NCBI GenBank assembly: GCA_022641835.1
Contig: CP048725.1
Span: 310,001 to 374,000 of the forward strand
DNA length: 64,000 nucleotides
Reading direction: 5' to 3'
Source of the DNA: Petasospora fabianii
Lineage: Eukaryota; Ascomycota; Saccharomycetes; Phaffomycetales; Wickerhamomycetaceae
Shown here: in pieces, positions 51,536-61,596 of the stretch
Layout of the letters: the number at the start of each line of letters is the position of its first letter
Position numbering within the stretch: the first letter of the stretch is position 1
Made by a program: the position numbers and the translations under genes
Notes under the pieces: generated by a model
What the model was told of the DNA's origin: nothing
The model's database searches: none
What the model saw: only the letters and a program-made list of their open reading frames with translations

Positions 51536-53152
51536 ATGGATACACACGAGCCTGCAGCCTCCCACCAACAACAGAACGGCCAGCTTCAGGACCATTTTGG
51601 CACTCACTCCATTGAACACTTAAGTGAGCAGTCTTATGGTACCGACCCACTCCTCACAAATTTGTTCCCCAACGACCTTTCTCTGTCTAATGTTGTTCCC
51701 CAGTACATTGATGCTAGTTTACTATCGAGCTTTTCAGAGGAGATGCCAAACCTCGACTTATCCTACTCTTATGATGACTCAATGATAAACGACTCGCCAA
51801 TAGAGTCCCCACTCTCCGCTAATGTCTCGTTCCTTTCAGATAATCAGAACACTTCATTCTATCAGCAGACAAATGACAGTTATGTACAAAGAATGGCTGA
51901 GGTTTGCACAACTAATACCCCCCTGGAACGCGTCTCCCACAGTTGGGCTCCAACATCGCTTGCCAGTATAAATTCATCCAACAGTAGCCACACGCAATTC
52001 AGAATGGAGGAACGATTCAAGGAGCCTTATGCTACTCCTCTAACGGCAAGTGTACAGCCAGCTACTCCCTTTGTCACGACCCAGCAAGAGCACTATGTAA
52101 CTGTCAACCCAAGCGCCACCCAGCAGTATCACACACTTGGTGCCATTGATCATCAGCAATTGCCAACACCCGACGAGCCAAATGCCTTGACATCTACCTA
52201 CTTTCCCGAGCCTCCCTCCGAAACGATGGTGACCGTCGACATGATACCAGCTGAGAACGTCAGAAGACTAGAGAGATATTTGGAGCGTGTGAAGGACGTG
52301 CACCAGGACGATGTGGAAGAGCAGAATGATAGAGGTGAAGACCAGGAAGGTGAAGGTCGAGCTAACGAAGACATCTCCCCAATAGGTACCACTCATATAG
52401 ACGCCAACGCTGTTGATGGAGCCCCCCTCCAGGGTAATACCTTGATTAAAGGAAGAGGAGGTTATTCAGAGAAGAAGAGACCAAGCTTGAAGAGTGTGAG
52501 TAGCAGTGGGTCTATCAGAAAACCGAATGGTAAAAACATGAGAGGTGAGAGAGTTGAACTAAGAGACTTTACTGCTGAGAATGTGTATCGTCCGTTGGTC
52601 AAGGCTTTGCAAGCCGATACTGTTCTTTGGACCAAGGTGAAATGCACCAAGAAGAAAGGTATTTATAAGTGTTCTCACTGTCCTGGTATCTTTGCCTCAC
52701 TACTTGACCTTGCTAAACATCTTGACGAGTTTAAGATTGTTAGGCCATATCATTGCCCATTCAGTGATTGTCCTTGGTCCGTTCTTGGATTTCCACGTCG
52801 TGCTGAAGTGAGAAGACACTGTGCTGCCCAACATTCACACGTAATTCCGAACGGCGACGATGGATACCCTGGCACGGGTAAATATACTCCTACTACTGCT
52901 GATCAGTTTGACTGCACAAGTCCGTTTTGCGACAAGAAGTTCAAGAGAAAAGATGCATGCAAGAGACATTACAAGCTTGTTCACTCCAATCCGGATTCGA
53001 GGTTCAACAAGATGGTGGAGCGTATCAAAAAGAAATACAGAACTGAGGAGACTGTAGCGCTGAAGGAACTTATTCTCCATCATCAACAGTCGAGCAACAA
53101 CAACAGATCAAGAAGAAACTCAAGCAGTCCTGTGAATTCACACAGTCCTTAA
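51536..53152 (+). CDS. C2H2 zinc-finger transcription factor, Rme1-like
   Basis: The 538-residue protein has a long polar N-terminal region rich in Ser, Thr, Gln and Asn (1-300), a basic Ser/Lys stretch (305-345), and three zinc-finger-like units. Finger 1 starts at Cys379 (CSHCPGIFASLLDLAKH) with unusual spacing, finger 2 is CPFSDCPWSVLGFPRRAEVRRH, and finger 3 (Cys460) is CTSPFCDKKFKRKDACKRHYKLVH. A basic helix (RFNKMVERIKKKY) follows. This layout of irregular fingers plus a C-terminal basic helix recalls Rme1/Mts1, a meiosis and mating-type regulator, but I am not certain. The very long upstream interval would fit a highly regulated factor. It converges on the Msn2-like gene. Confidence 0.82.
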   Translation: MDTHEPAASHQQQNGQLQDHFGTHSIEHLSEQSYGTDPLLTNLFPNDLSLSNVVPQYIDASLLSSFSEEMPNLDLSYSYDDSMINDSPIESPLSANVSFLSDNQNTSFYQQTNDSYVQRMAEVCTTNTPLERVSHSWAPTSLASINSSNSSHTQFRMEERFKEPYATPLTASVQPATPFVTTQQEHYVTVNPSATQQYHTLGAIDHQQLPTPDEPNALTSTYFPEPPSETMVTVDMIPAENVRRLERYLERVKDVHQDDVEEQNDRGEDQEGEGRANEDISPIGTTHIDANAVDGAPLQGNTLIKGRGGYSEKKRPSLKSVSSSGSIRKPNGKNMRGERVELRDFTAENVYRPLVKALQADTVLWTKVKCTKKKGIYKCSHCPGIFASLLDLAKHLDEFKIVRPYHCPFSDCPWSVLGFPRRAEVRRHCAAQHSHVIPNGDDGYPGTGKYTPTTADQFDCTSPFCDKKFKRKDACKRHYKLVHSNPDSRFNKMVERIKKKYRTEETVALKELILHHQQSSNNNRSRRNSSSPVNSHSP

Positions 53153-53348
53153 GCTTGGTACATTTGAAAAAGGACATATAATAGGGACATTGCAATTTTT
53201 TCACAACTACAACTATTACTAATGAGGGAGTACCTTTTTTTTATTTATTTGATTTTGATTAGAGTTTAATTTATGGAACAGAGATTACGGATAAGGATAA
53301 GTCACGAGTGCCTTGTAGTTTTAACTCTACGCTAGTCTCTCGGGCATA

Positions 53349-53371
53349 GGCGCCGGACACGGCTCCGCGCC
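53349..53371. repeat. Imperfect inverted repeat (hairpin 1)
   Basis: GGCGCCGGA (53349-53357) and TCCGCGCC (53364-53371) pair with a single bulged base across a six-base loop. Stem is GC-rich. Confidence 0.7.
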
Positions 53372-53411
53372 ATGATGAGGTGAACAATATTGTGCTGATG
53401 CTAAACTCTCT

Positions 53412-53432
53412 GCACGCTAGCGCGTAGCGTGC
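53412..53432. repeat. Perfect inverted repeat (hairpin 2)
   Basis: GCACGCTA (53412-53419) and TAGCGTGC (53425-53432) are exact reverse complements separated by five bases. It lies 41 bp after hairpin 1. Confidence 0.9.
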
Positions 53433-53898
53433 TATCTCGAGATTCGGGACCGACATTCAGTGAAGGTGGAGATAATGTGGGTTTGAAGCTTAAGTGATGG
53501 TCAATTATGTAGGTTGAGGAACATCTGATGTAAAAGAGGGAAGACCTAGGTTGTGTCGCAAGTTTACTTTATCTTAGCGTGTGTTTTCTTAATATGGTGT
53601 AAATTCGTAATAACATTTTATCATTTTCAGTAGCGTATAAAGACAGCCAACGTCATTAGCAAGCAGCAAAATTAAGCGGGAAGTATTATTTGACCCCATC
53701 CAGTGGGTTGACAGTATATGTATAGCAAGTGTAGTGGTATATCGAGGCCAGCCCAAGAATCATAAATGCAGATTAGCGTATAAGAACAGAGCAAGAAGCA
53801 AGTAAAAGTGGGAAAAAGAACACAGAATGAAAGTAATATCGTAATAGGGGATGATAATGCGTAGCGGTGTGGATATGGTAGTAAGAGCACGAATGTGG

Positions 53899-55215
53899 TT
53901 ATTTCTCGTGGGTTTTGTGGTGTTGTGCCAGGTTATCGGATCTGGAGAATGTCTTCTCACAATATTTGCACTCAAATGGTCTGTAGTTAGTATGAACAGA
54001 TCTCTGGTGTCTCTTGAGATGCTCTTGTCTTTTGAAAGAGTTGGAGCACTCGTCGCACTTGAATGGCTTCCCCTCATCAATTGTGGGGGTAATCTGGCTG
54101 GTGCGTGAGCGAGATTTGGTCTTTCTCTTGACAGGAGATCTTGTTGGCTTTGTGATGATAAAGGTTGGAGTTGACGTTGTGGAGGAGAGGGAAGAAGAGC
54201 GTCTTGAAGTGCGAGGAGCAGCAACCTTCGCTGTATGCTCGACACTTGATTCTGATTTTCTTCTGGACCCCAGCCCAGCACGACGAAGTGGAGATGATGG
54301 TGTACTTCTGTGACGGGACCCAGTGGGTGTTGAAGGCCGTTGAGAATTCAAAGTTGCAGCATATTCATGATCAGCGGTGATTTGCACATCACAAGCCTCA
54401 GTCTGAGATTCGACCTTAGCTTTTGTCTCAAATTCAACCTCAGTCTCAGCTTCATGACCAATTGCAGAATTTGCCTCAATAGAATGTGCTTCATCCACGT
54501 CAGGATGAACCTCTATTGTTCTTGCCACAGCTTTTGCTTTATGCTCTGCAAATGATCTCTTCTTGATCTCTTGGTTTTCTTCAATCCAGGTAGCGATGAT
54601 GTCATTAATTTCACTCTTCATATACCAGTCAACGCCGTTACTGTGATCATGAGGCTGGGCGCGGGTGTCAGTGTGATGATAATCTGATTCTTCGAAATCA
54701 TCACTAGCAGAGTGGAGTGACTGAGCATCGGAATACTCATCGGAAGTACCATCAGCATCCGAAGTTATGTTCCCATCCAATGAAGAGCCAGTGCCCAGTA
54801 GACCTGGGCTGATGGTGCTATGCTCCATTTTGAATGACATTGGTGGTGTGGCTGCTTCTTTGATTGGGGGGAGGGGATGGTTCATGGCGTGCATTTTTGT
54901 TCCAAAGAGCTCGAGATCATCGAGGGAGAGGATGCTGAAGGATGGACCCAGGGACATGTCCATGGATGGATCAGTGTAGATTTGGCCTTGTGTTTGGTTG
55001 GTCTTTTGTGTGGATGGCCAACTGCTGCCCGGTAAGCGGGCAGCAGCGAGAGGGTCAATGCTCAGATCGACCTCCTCGTCATGTGGTGGCAGGTCGAGGA
55101 AGCTGTCCATTAGATGAGTGTAATCGATATTGGACATGGCTGTGGGAGCAGTATATGGAGATGGTGTGAGTTGTTGATGAATGAGTTGGTGCGAGGTGAC
55201 GGGAGAGGGTGGCAA
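53899..55215 (-). CDS. Msn2/4-like C2H2 zinc-finger stress transcription factor
   Basis: The 438-residue protein ends in two classical zinc fingers (about 383-438): [22 protein letters not shown] and [21 protein letters not shown]. The DNA-contact residues (R-E-H-R in finger 1, R-D-N in finger 2) equal those of Msn2/Msn4, which bind the stress response element AGGGG. The N-terminal region has short acidic-hydrophobic motifs ([30 protein letters not shown]) that could be activation domains. A basic Ser/Arg segment precedes the fingers, possibly a nuclear localisation signal. It is shorter than S. cerevisiae Msn2 (704). Related factors (Com2, Usv1, Rgm1) share this finger type, so orthology is not certain. 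Confidence 0.85.
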   Translation of the reverse strand: MPPSPVTSHQLIHQQLTPSPYTAPTAMSNIDYTHLMDSFLDLPPHDEEVDLSIDPLAAARLPGSSWPSTQKTNQTQGQIYTDPSMDMSLGPSFSILSLDDLELFGTKMHAMNHPLPPIKEAATPPMSFKMEHSTISPGLLGTGSSLDGNITSDADGTSDEYSDAQSLHSASDDFEESDYHHTDTRAQPHDHSNGVDWYMKSEINDIIATWIEENQEIKKRSFAEHKAKAVARTIEVHPDVDEAHSIEANSAIGHEAETEVEFETKAKVESQTEACDVQITADHEYAATLNSQRPSTPTGSRHRSTPSSPLRRAGLGSRRKSESSVEHTAKVAAPRTSRRSSSLSSTTSTPTFIITKPTRSPVKRKTKSRSRTSQITPTIDEGKPFKCDECSNSFKRQEHLKRHQRSVHTNYRPFECKYCEKTFSRSDNLAQHHKTHEK

Positions 55216-56392
55216 TGAACAGGTTGGTGGTTTAATAGAAGATGGTGGAAAGCTGCAAGGCAGGAGGCAGGTATTCTGGGTTTATTATCAGCGAGTTTGT
55301 TTACTGAGTAGTTCAGTGGAAAGGAGCCGGCAGTCAAGGAGGGTTAACTCTGGAACTTGTAGACACCGAAAGGGAGGCCAACCTTCTTGATCTATCACAG
55401 ATTGCGAAATCGTGAGAGCAGAGAGGGAAAGTGACGAGAGGCTTTGATAAGCAAGGCCCTCGGTGCCCGGGGCGAGATCTTGCGCGAAATGGCGCACTCT
55501 GGCGAAAGGATGTGGGGCCATATCGGTTGGGCCAAGCGCCTCTCGGCAGCCACTGAGGTGGTTGGGACTTTTGGGACCGTAGGCGACGGGGCCAAGGCTA
55601 GGCAAGACGCCACTAAGGTGGGGCAGTAGATATGGTGAGGGTGTAGTGTGGCTATTCACCCGCAACTGCTAAAGCTTGCACCAGGATTGCGCTACTGGAG
55701 ACCGCTAGCCAGGGGACACATCGTACCACTGTGGGACGCTGCGCAGGGGAGGGAACAATGGCAGGTGCACTACGAGATAAGGAGCAGGGGTGGTGGACTC
55801 ATGTGCATGTCTTCCAGCACTTCTGTTGCTCACATTAAGACCTTCTCCGCTGCCACGAACACTTTATCTCTCTGTCTTGCCTATCCATAAATGGCTTTCA
55901 CGAATTGTGGTCATCGAAGGTGCACAGTATACACGGGCTGTCAAAGGTTGGCAGTTACACGAGACGTAGTATAGTCACTAGTCAAGTGCTACGGAAAGCT
56001 CCCCACCACCTCAAACCTGGCACGGCACGCACACCCGACACCTGTTGGCTGCCAACAGCTAACCTGTACTTCTCCATGCCAACTGAGACAACAGATGGCA
56101 CAGTTTTTTGGGCAGTACAAACAACTTTTTTTTTTTTTAAAGTCTAAACCATGGTCCACACACACCTTCCTGATTTGGTTAATTGGTTATTCCATTTTTG
56201 GACGACCCCACGACACGGCTGCATCGGGTAAGTTTCGCGAATATTCAGGCGCGCACCTGCATCACGGTGAAATTACCACTTGGCTCGAGAAAGGAGGCAT
56301 AAGCAATCCAACTCTTCTCCCCACGACACCCACTACCCCGGTCTATCCCATTGCTTGCCTACGACAGACACACAAATAACGTACCGCCCGCA
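55216..56392. promoter_or_regulatory. Divergent upstream region between the Msn2-like gene and EIS1
   Basis: This 1.18 kb interval serves both divergent genes. It holds three STRE cores within 80 bp (listed separately) and a poly-T tract near 56125-56139 on the EIS1 side. Short open frames at 55.3-56.3 kb lack protein features. Confidence 0.55.
55711..55790 (+). promoter_or_regulatory. STRE cluster (three AGGGG cores)
   Basis: AGGGG occurs at 55711-55715, 55745-55749 and 55786-55790, all in the same orientation. Such clusters are bound by Msn2/4. They lie about 500-575 bp upstream of the Msn2-like gene and about 600-680 bp from EIS1, so autoregulation or stress control of EIS1 is possible. 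Confidence 0.45.
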
Positions 56393-58660
56393 ATGTCAAT
56401 CGTTAGTAACAGCGAGCAGTACTCCACAAAATCCAGGGTATCCTCCGTCTACCAGACCAGTGGAAAGCCCTTATCTAAGGAGGCCCTCTACAAGGCCAAA
56501 CTCAAGTACGGAATCTACGAGTCCCCTTCAGCCAAGTCGGTTGGTGTTCCAAACAGCGCCTCTGCCTCAGACACCGCTGCTCTCCTTGCCAACTCCACAG
56601 ATTTGTCCATTGAACCATACAAGAGAACTGTTGCCTCGGATGCTCAGACCGCTGCTCTCTTTGCTAAGAAGGATACCGCTCCTCAACGCTGGACCCGTGC
56701 CAGTCTTGGTGAAGGTGCCGCAGCCGCTGCCCTCCACGCAAAGTCCAGCACAATCTCCAAGCCAGAATCCACCTCTTCTCACGATGATCTCTCCTCCTCA
56801 AGCGCTGCCACTGCCCTCTACAGCAAGACTGGTAAGTCAATTGGCTCCCTTGCTTCCTCTAACCTTGCATCCCTTTACGAGTTTGACGCTGTAAGAAGTG
56901 GACAGAAGAAGACCACAACAAGCATGGACCTCTCCAAAATTACACAGGCCTCTAAGGACCGTGCATCTACTATGCTTTCCCAGAGAACAAACCCATCCAA
57001 GGACCCAGCCAGATTTGGTCTCCCAACACAGTCCAAGCAGAGCAAGGAGACCCTCGAGGCCTTTGCTGCAGTTGGTGCTCTCGCCTCTCAGGGATACAAA
57101 GCCCCAGAAGATCCAAACCTCGAGGCCAAGGCCATTTACAGAAACTCTCTCATTGATCCAAAGGTTTTGGCTGCTGCCTCTTTGAACGCCTCCAAGACTT
57201 TGAAGGGAATTGACAAGTATCTCGGTGAGAAGGACCTTTTGATGAACCCAGAGTTCAATGCTGCTGCCCTTGCCATTGCCCAGAGACACCACGAAAAGCG
57301 CTCTGTCAACTCCAACAAGGTTAACATTGGTGGTGGTTTGTACATGACCCAGGCCGAGCTTGATGAGATTGCCAAGAAATTTGTCAACCCAGTGTTGGAA
57401 CAGATTGACAAGACTGCCGCTTCCCAGAGAAAGAAGGATGCTGAGCTCGCTAAACAGAGAGCTGAACAGAAGGCTGCCCATGAGGAGTTCAAGGCTGCTC
57501 AGAAGAAGAAGAAATTGGAGGAGCAAAAGATGAAGGCTGATGCTAAGGCTGAGAGAAGAAAGAAGTTGGAGGAGGAGAAGCAGAGAGAGAAAGACGCCAA
57601 GATTGCCCTTGAAAAGGCAAAGAAGGAGGAATTGGAGAAGACTAAGCAGATTCTCAGTTCTAAGCAGAAGGAGGAGCAGAGAAAGAGAGAGGAGTTGCTC
57701 GCTTTGAAGACTGCTGAGAATGAGCGTATTGCCAAGGAGGCTGCTGAAGCTGAGAAGCTCAGAAAGTCTGAGCTCGCTGCTGCAGAGGCTGAACGTAAGG
57801 AGAAGCTTGCTCCAATCTTGGCCAACTTGAAGATTGAGCAGGACAAGTTGGACGTTTTGAATGAGGAGAAGAAGGCTATTCAGGAGATTACTGACACCCA
57901 GGCTAAAAACACTGAAAACGCTCACAACTTGCTCGACGCCTCCAAGAAGGAGCTCATCAACGCTGAGGAAGTATTGAAGAAGTTGCAGTCTGAGATTGAG
58001 AACACCCATTCCGAGCAGGAAAAGCTCGAGAAGGAGGGAGAAGTCAAGAAGGCTGAGGCTGAGGTTGCCCTCAAGAAGTCCAATGAGTTAGCTGCTGAGG
58101 CTGCCTTGAAGCAGGCTGAGATTGATGAGGAGAAGGCTGTTGTTGAGAATGAAAGACTCAAGATTGAGTTGGAGTTGGAGAATGAAAAGATTGCTGCTCT
58201 TGAGGAGGAGAAGAAGATTGCCGAAATCTTGCCACCAAAGCTCGAGGAACAGGAAGAGGAAGTTAAGGAGAACGAGGAGCCTGTGGCTGAAGAGACCTCT
58301 GTCGCAAAGGATGCTAAGGAGACCAAGGAGGCCAAGGAGCCAGCTTCTACCAGTGTCACATCACCAACCCAGAAGAAGACCGCCACAATGACATCAACAA
58401 GCTCAGGAACTCGCTACAGATCAATGGTTGACGATGCTTTGAATTACGATCCACGCACAGACCCACGTAAGGACTCTGTGACGAACGCTCCAGCTGCTGT
58501 CAAGGAAGAGGAGATTGACGGTGGTGAGTTGAAGCAGACGTTTAGCGGATTCTCCCAAGGTTCTGGTGATGAGAAGGAGATTAACCACGAGTCTGGTGAA
58601 ACTTCAAGTGGATTGAAGGATGACGACAAGCACAAGAGCATCTTTAAGGAGGAGTTCTAA
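56393..58660 (+). CDS. EIS1: Eisosome protein Eis1
   Basis: The 755-residue protein has the Eis1 N-terminal module with GKPLSKEALYKAKLKYGIYES and repeated Ala/Leu-rich segments of the type SDTAALLANS, AQTAALFAKK and AAAALHAKSS. A conserved block around 270-330 reads IDKYLGEKDLLMNPEFNAAA and GGGLYMTQAELDEIA. Residues about 335-640 are a very long Lys/Glu/Ala coiled coil. Eis1 is a peripheral component of eisosomes, the furrow domains organised by Pil1/Lsp1 at the plasma membrane. The start at 56393 gives MSIVSNSEQYS; an in-frame ATG 42 bases upstream is less likely. The tail is acidic. Confidence 0.9.
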   Translation: MSIVSNSEQYSTKSRVSSVYQTSGKPLSKEALYKAKLKYGIYESPSAKSVGVPNSASASDTAALLANSTDLSIEPYKRTVASDAQTAALFAKKDTAPQRWTRASLGEGAAAAALHAKSSTISKPESTSSHDDLSSSSAATALYSKTGKSIGSLASSNLASLYEFDAVRSGQKKTTTSMDLSKITQASKDRASTMLSQRTNPSKDPARFGLPTQSKQSKETLEAFAAVGALASQGYKAPEDPNLEAKAIYRNSLIDPKVLAAASLNASKTLKGIDKYLGEKDLLMNPEFNAAALAIAQRHHEKRSVNSNKVNIGGGLYMTQAELDEIAKKFVNPVLEQIDKTAASQRKKDAELAKQRAEQKAAHEEFKAAQKKKKLEEQKMKADAKAERRKKLEEEKQREKDAKIALEKAKKEELEKTKQILSSKQKEEQRKREELLALKTAENERIAKEAAEAEKLRKSELAAAEAERKEKLAPILANLKIEQDKLDVLNEEKKAIQEITDTQAKNTENAHNLLDASKKELINAEEVLKKLQSEIENTHSEQEKLEKEGEVKKAEAEVALKKSNELAAEAALKQAEIDEEKAVVENERLKIELELENEKIAALEEEKKIAEILPPKLEEQEEEVKENEEPVAEETSVAKDAKETKEAKEPASTSVTSPTQKKTATMTSTSSGTRYRSMVDDALNYDPRTDPRKDSVTNAPAAVKEEEIDGGELKQTFSGFSQGSGDEKEINHESGETSSGLKDDDKHKSIFKEEF

Positions 58661-59002
58661 GAGTAAGACGACGTTTTGTGTTCATTCTGTTTTATGTTGT
58701 TTCCAGGTTTTTTTTTTCCTTGTTTATTGTTGATTGATCTCGCTCTGTGAGCTGAAACTGTATCATTATGTTTATCCGTGTTGAAGTGTTTTAAAGTTGT
58801 AGTGTAGTATGTATAACAGCACCGGCCGAGCGAACCGGGCTCGGCCCGAAGCCTCGGCTTATCTTTCTAGCACATGTATGCGCGGGTAAGAAGGCAAAGT
58901 CGAGGTGGAACTGGAGAAGGTGATGAGAAATACTTGGAAATTCTCGTTGATACCTGGTCATTAAAACGATTTTCATCGCCAATAAGTGATAGAGCATTCA
59001 AT
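58661..59002. other. Intergenic region between EIS1 and the AIG1-like gene
   Basis: This 342 bp interval contains a T-rich 3' flank of EIS1 and, further down, a GC-rich inverted repeat (listed separately) in the promoter of the membrane protein gene. No other gene is seen. Confidence 0.55.
58824..58846. repeat. GC-rich perfect inverted repeat
   Basis: GGCCGAGC and GCTCGGCC are exact reverse complements separated by seven bases. The block also contains several CGG/CCG triplets of the kind bound by Zn2Cys6 factors. It lies about 160 bp before the AIG1-like start. Confidence 0.8.
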
Positions 59003-59683
59003 ATGGCTCCAAATCTTCGTATTCCAACCCCGGCCTACGTCGCATTCAACCTCTTTGGTCTCGCCGTCGCTTCTTGGGGAGCATTAGAGATCTTTGGACG
59101 TCCATTGCCACCACAGCTTGCCACAGCGGGCCATTGGCAATTCCTCACCAACTTGTCACTAGTACTCACATGTGTATCCGTCGGTGTAAACATCATCTCC
59201 ACGACATTGGGATCAAAGTTCCTGCGCGGTGTATCTACTGCCCTCACCGCTTCTGCCCTCGTTGCTGAGACGTTGGTGGCCATCATTTACTGGACTCTGA
59301 AGCTGTTCTTCGTGTCACTCATCGTGCCAGCCAACGTGACACCTGACAGATATATCCCATTGAGCATTGACCTCACGATTCACCTGTTCCCAGTGCTGTT
59401 CCTCTCAATCGACTACTATCTATTACGCAACACGGGATTCAGGATCCCTCTTCTCGGTGCCGTTGGACTCGTCCTGGCACTCACCGTGTCCTATTGGTTT
59501 GTGCTTGAGGCACTTGTTGTCCCTCCAGCACATTACCCATATCCATTCTTAAATGTTGATGAGGGTGAGAGAATAAAGATTTTTGGAGTGGTGGCCATGT
59601 GTGGTGTTGTGTTCTACCAGGTGTATGAGTATCTTCACACGGTCGTGCAGCGTTTGCTTTTCGCCAAGGAAAAGACACAGTAG
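59003..59683 (+). CDS. AIG1/FAR-17a-family membrane protein
   Basis: The 226-residue protein has six predicted membrane spans and no signal peptide. Family members (AIG1, ADTRP) are membrane threonine hydrolases of fatty acid esters of hydroxy fatty acids in animals. Their catalytic Thr and His appear conserved here as Thr49 (WQFLTNLSLVL) and His127 (SIDLTIHLFPVLFLSIDYY). It likely resides in the endoplasmic reticulum. The start at 59003 (MAPNLRIPTPAYVAF) is preferred; an upstream in-frame ATG at 58874 would add an unlikely polar 43-residue tail. Function in yeast is not known to me. Confidence 0.85.
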   Translation: MAPNLRIPTPAYVAFNLFGLAVASWGALEIFGRPLPPQLATAGHWQFLTNLSLVLTCVSVGVNIISTTLGSKFLRGVSTALTASALVAETLVAIIYWTLKLFFVSLIVPANVTPDRYIPLSIDLTIHLFPVLFLSIDYYLLRNTGFRIPLLGAVGLVLALTVSYWFVLEALVVPPAHYPYPFLNVDEGERIKIFGVVAMCGVVFYQVYEYLHTVVQRLLFAKEKTQ

Positions 59684-59983
59684 CGCTGAAATATTCAATT
59701 AAAGGATAGGTAGAATGATTATATAATGAACAGGTGCATATTTAAAGGCAAAAATTGCAGCTGATTAGCGTTGTCAGACCAATTTTAGCACTGCCGTCGT
59801 CAAAGACATCATCCGCAGAGTTGCCCCGGATCACGAGGCGCGAGAGAGAAAACCCCAAACAATCAGCAGACTTTTGACGACTGACCGCCAACTATATCCC
59901 CTCCGTCTTTTACCCAAATCTCCCTCTTGGCTTCAGTGAACACGTGAAGTACTTAGGAGAACACCCACACGAACTAAAAAAAA
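59684..59983. promoter_or_regulatory. INSIG-gene promoter region
   Basis: This 300 bp interval has an E-box CACGTG at 59941-59946, only 38 bp before the ATG, which could be bound by Cbf1 or an SREBP-type bHLH factor. Little else is visible. Confidence 0.4.
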
Positions 59984-60787
59984 ATGGATAGAGACAAGTC
60001 ACAGGACGACCTTACCCGTCCGGCGCTGTCGGCCATCTTCGACTCGTCGCTAAACGACAACGACAATGACACTTCCATCTACAATGACCTGCCAACAAAC
60101 ATCGCCAAACATCCAGAGCCTGATCAGATCTCTCCTCCAGTCCCACGTGTTCACATTACCACCCGCATCTTACGCTTCTTCACCTCATTAGTAGTGCTTG
60201 GTGTCCTCGGCATCGTGTTCAACCAAGTGGGCCAGCACATCCACGACAACCACATTCTTGTTCCTGATCTTGCCTCAAAGCCACTGCGTCTCGGTTTCCA
60301 TCTGACACACAACTTTGTCTCCTCTATCGTCGACGTTGATGTCCCAAGGCCTGCAGTCTACGCCATTGAGGGCATGTTCCTCGGCAGCATCGTGCCTCTT
60401 GTTGATCGATTCGTCTTCCGTACTTCGCCATCGTCATCAAAGATCACGAGCACAGATAAATCCTCCGTTGTACGTGCTGCTGTGGCATTCCTCGGTGTGT
60501 CGTTTGCCGTGAGAAGAGTTGAATGGACAAGCTCTTTACAGGCTGCCTCTGCTTGGTCGATGCTTAACCCTTGTCTTTGGTTCTTGCTCGATGGTACCGC
60601 ATCTGGATTCATCACAAGTTTGGTGATGGCTGCCATCTCTTCAATCTCCGTCGTGTATACCGATATGGGTGTGCCTACTGGATGGATTCACAACGGTGAA
60701 TGGATTGCTACGGTACTTTGGCTGGCTAACTTCATCTTCTTTGGATTGATTGTCTTTGGAAAGATTGGTAGATATCTCTTTGCTTGA
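59984..60787 (+). CDS. INSIG homologue (Nsg1/Nsg2)
   Basis: The 267-residue protein has a polar N-terminal tail (1-55) and about six membrane spans. INSIG landmarks include VRRVEWTSSLQAA, CLWFLLDGTASGF and the end FFGLIVFGKIGRYLF. Nsg1/Nsg2 in S. cerevisiae bind HMG-CoA reductase (Hmg2) in the ER and stabilise it; in other fungi Insig modulates the SREBP pathway. The gene lies in tandem with the AIG1-like gene, another lipid-related ER protein, though this may be coincidence. Confidence 0.9.
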   Translation: MDRDKSQDDLTRPALSAIFDSSLNDNDNDTSIYNDLPTNIAKHPEPDQISPPVPRVHITTRILRFFTSLVVLGVLGIVFNQVGQHIHDNHILVPDLASKPLRLGFHLTHNFVSSIVDVDVPRPAVYAIEGMFLGSIVPLVDRFVFRTSPSSSKITSTDKSSVVRAAVAFLGVSFAVRRVEWTSSLQAASAWSMLNPCLWFLLDGTASGFITSLVMAAISSISVVYTDMGVPTGWIHNGEWIATVLWLANFIFFGLIVFGKIGRYLFA

Positions 60788-61284
60788 ATTACTTGATGGT
60801 TTGGGCGACAAATGCTCTTTCTCCCTCCTTCTTTTGCTATAGTAATTAGATAAGCGTTCACTCACTAATGTAAATACTCCAGGATAAAGTCATACATGTG
60901 CACTGACAATACCGTTGTCGTAAATTGTAGAGGTAAACGTGTATGTGCATATGCATACACTGCTAAACTCGATCTGATAATGAAGGTGCTCTACAGTCTT
61001 AAGAGAAGTTGATAGGTGCTACACACTCTACATGTGATCTCTAATCACTTATGACTCTCTATCGCTGTCAATTGACACACTCAAGGCTTTTGTATGCCAA
61101 TAAAATTGGAGGCTGGCAGATCGCATTCTACTCCAATAAAAGCATAATAGGTCTCCGATAGCAGCTAGCGTACCCATTGAGTTATACCCTTAAAAACGTG
61201 AAGAACTAAGGGCCCTAGAAGGCCGAAAACCAAAAAAAAAAAGAAAAAAAATATCAATCAGTCAATCAATCAATCAAACCATCA
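60788..61284. other. Convergent intergenic region
   Basis: This 497 bp interval between two 3' ends is AT-rich with a long A tract (about 61231-61252) and a short tetranucleotide repeat of TCAA/ATCA type (about 61254-61277). Nothing gene-like was seen. Confidence 0.6.
61254..61277. repeat. Short (TCAA)n tetranucleotide repeat
   Basis: Near-perfect TCAA units lie directly downstream of the IGO stop codon, probably in its 3' untranslated region. Confidence 0.7.
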
Positions 61285-61596
61285 TCACTGCTTCTTATCG
61301 TCAGCCTTGTCCTCCAGCGAGGCCTCATTCTCTAGTGAGCTCTTGCCCGAGCTACTTCCACTCACGCTCTGTCGGTTGATCCTCAGGATCTGCTCGGGCG
61401 TGAGATGTCTGTCACTGATCTTGGTGTTGATATCCTTGACACCGGCCTGTTTAAGGGCGTAGTCGCCAGAGTCAAAGTACTTGCGCTCCTGAAGCTTGTG
61501 GGAGAGAACCTCGTTACGCGAGGGCAGCTTGCCGTAGCGCTTGTAAAGGGTGAGCTCCTGAGGTGTGAGCTTGGACTCATCAATTTTGTCCGCCAT
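61285..61596 (-). CDS. IGO1: Endosulfine-family PP2A inhibitor Igo
   Basis: The 103-residue protein has the conserved endosulfine core KLTPQELTLYKRYGKLPSRN and the phosphorylation motif FDSGDY (41-46) with target Ser43. In S. cerevisiae Rim15 phosphorylates Igo1/2, which then inhibit PP2A-Cdc55 and promote quiescence and stress gene expression. The C-terminal part is Ser-rich and charged. S. cerevisiae has two paralogues (Igo1 168, Igo2 131 residues); I cannot tell which this corresponds to, or if it is the only copy. Confidence 0.95.
   Translation of the reverse strand: MADKIDESKLTPQELTLYKRYGKLPSRNEVLSHKLQERKYFDSGDYALKQAGVKDINTKISDRHLTPEQILRINRQSVSGSSSGKSSLENEASLEDKADDKKQ

Larger units (their letters stand above)
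53153..53898. other. Convergent intergenic region with two strong inverted repeats
   Basis: This 746 bp interval lies between the 3' ends of two zinc-finger genes. Most of it is AT-rich, but 53340-53460 is GC-rich and contains two hairpin-forming repeats listed separately. The minus-strand frame around 53672-53890 is an A/T-rich chance frame. Confidence 0.55.
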
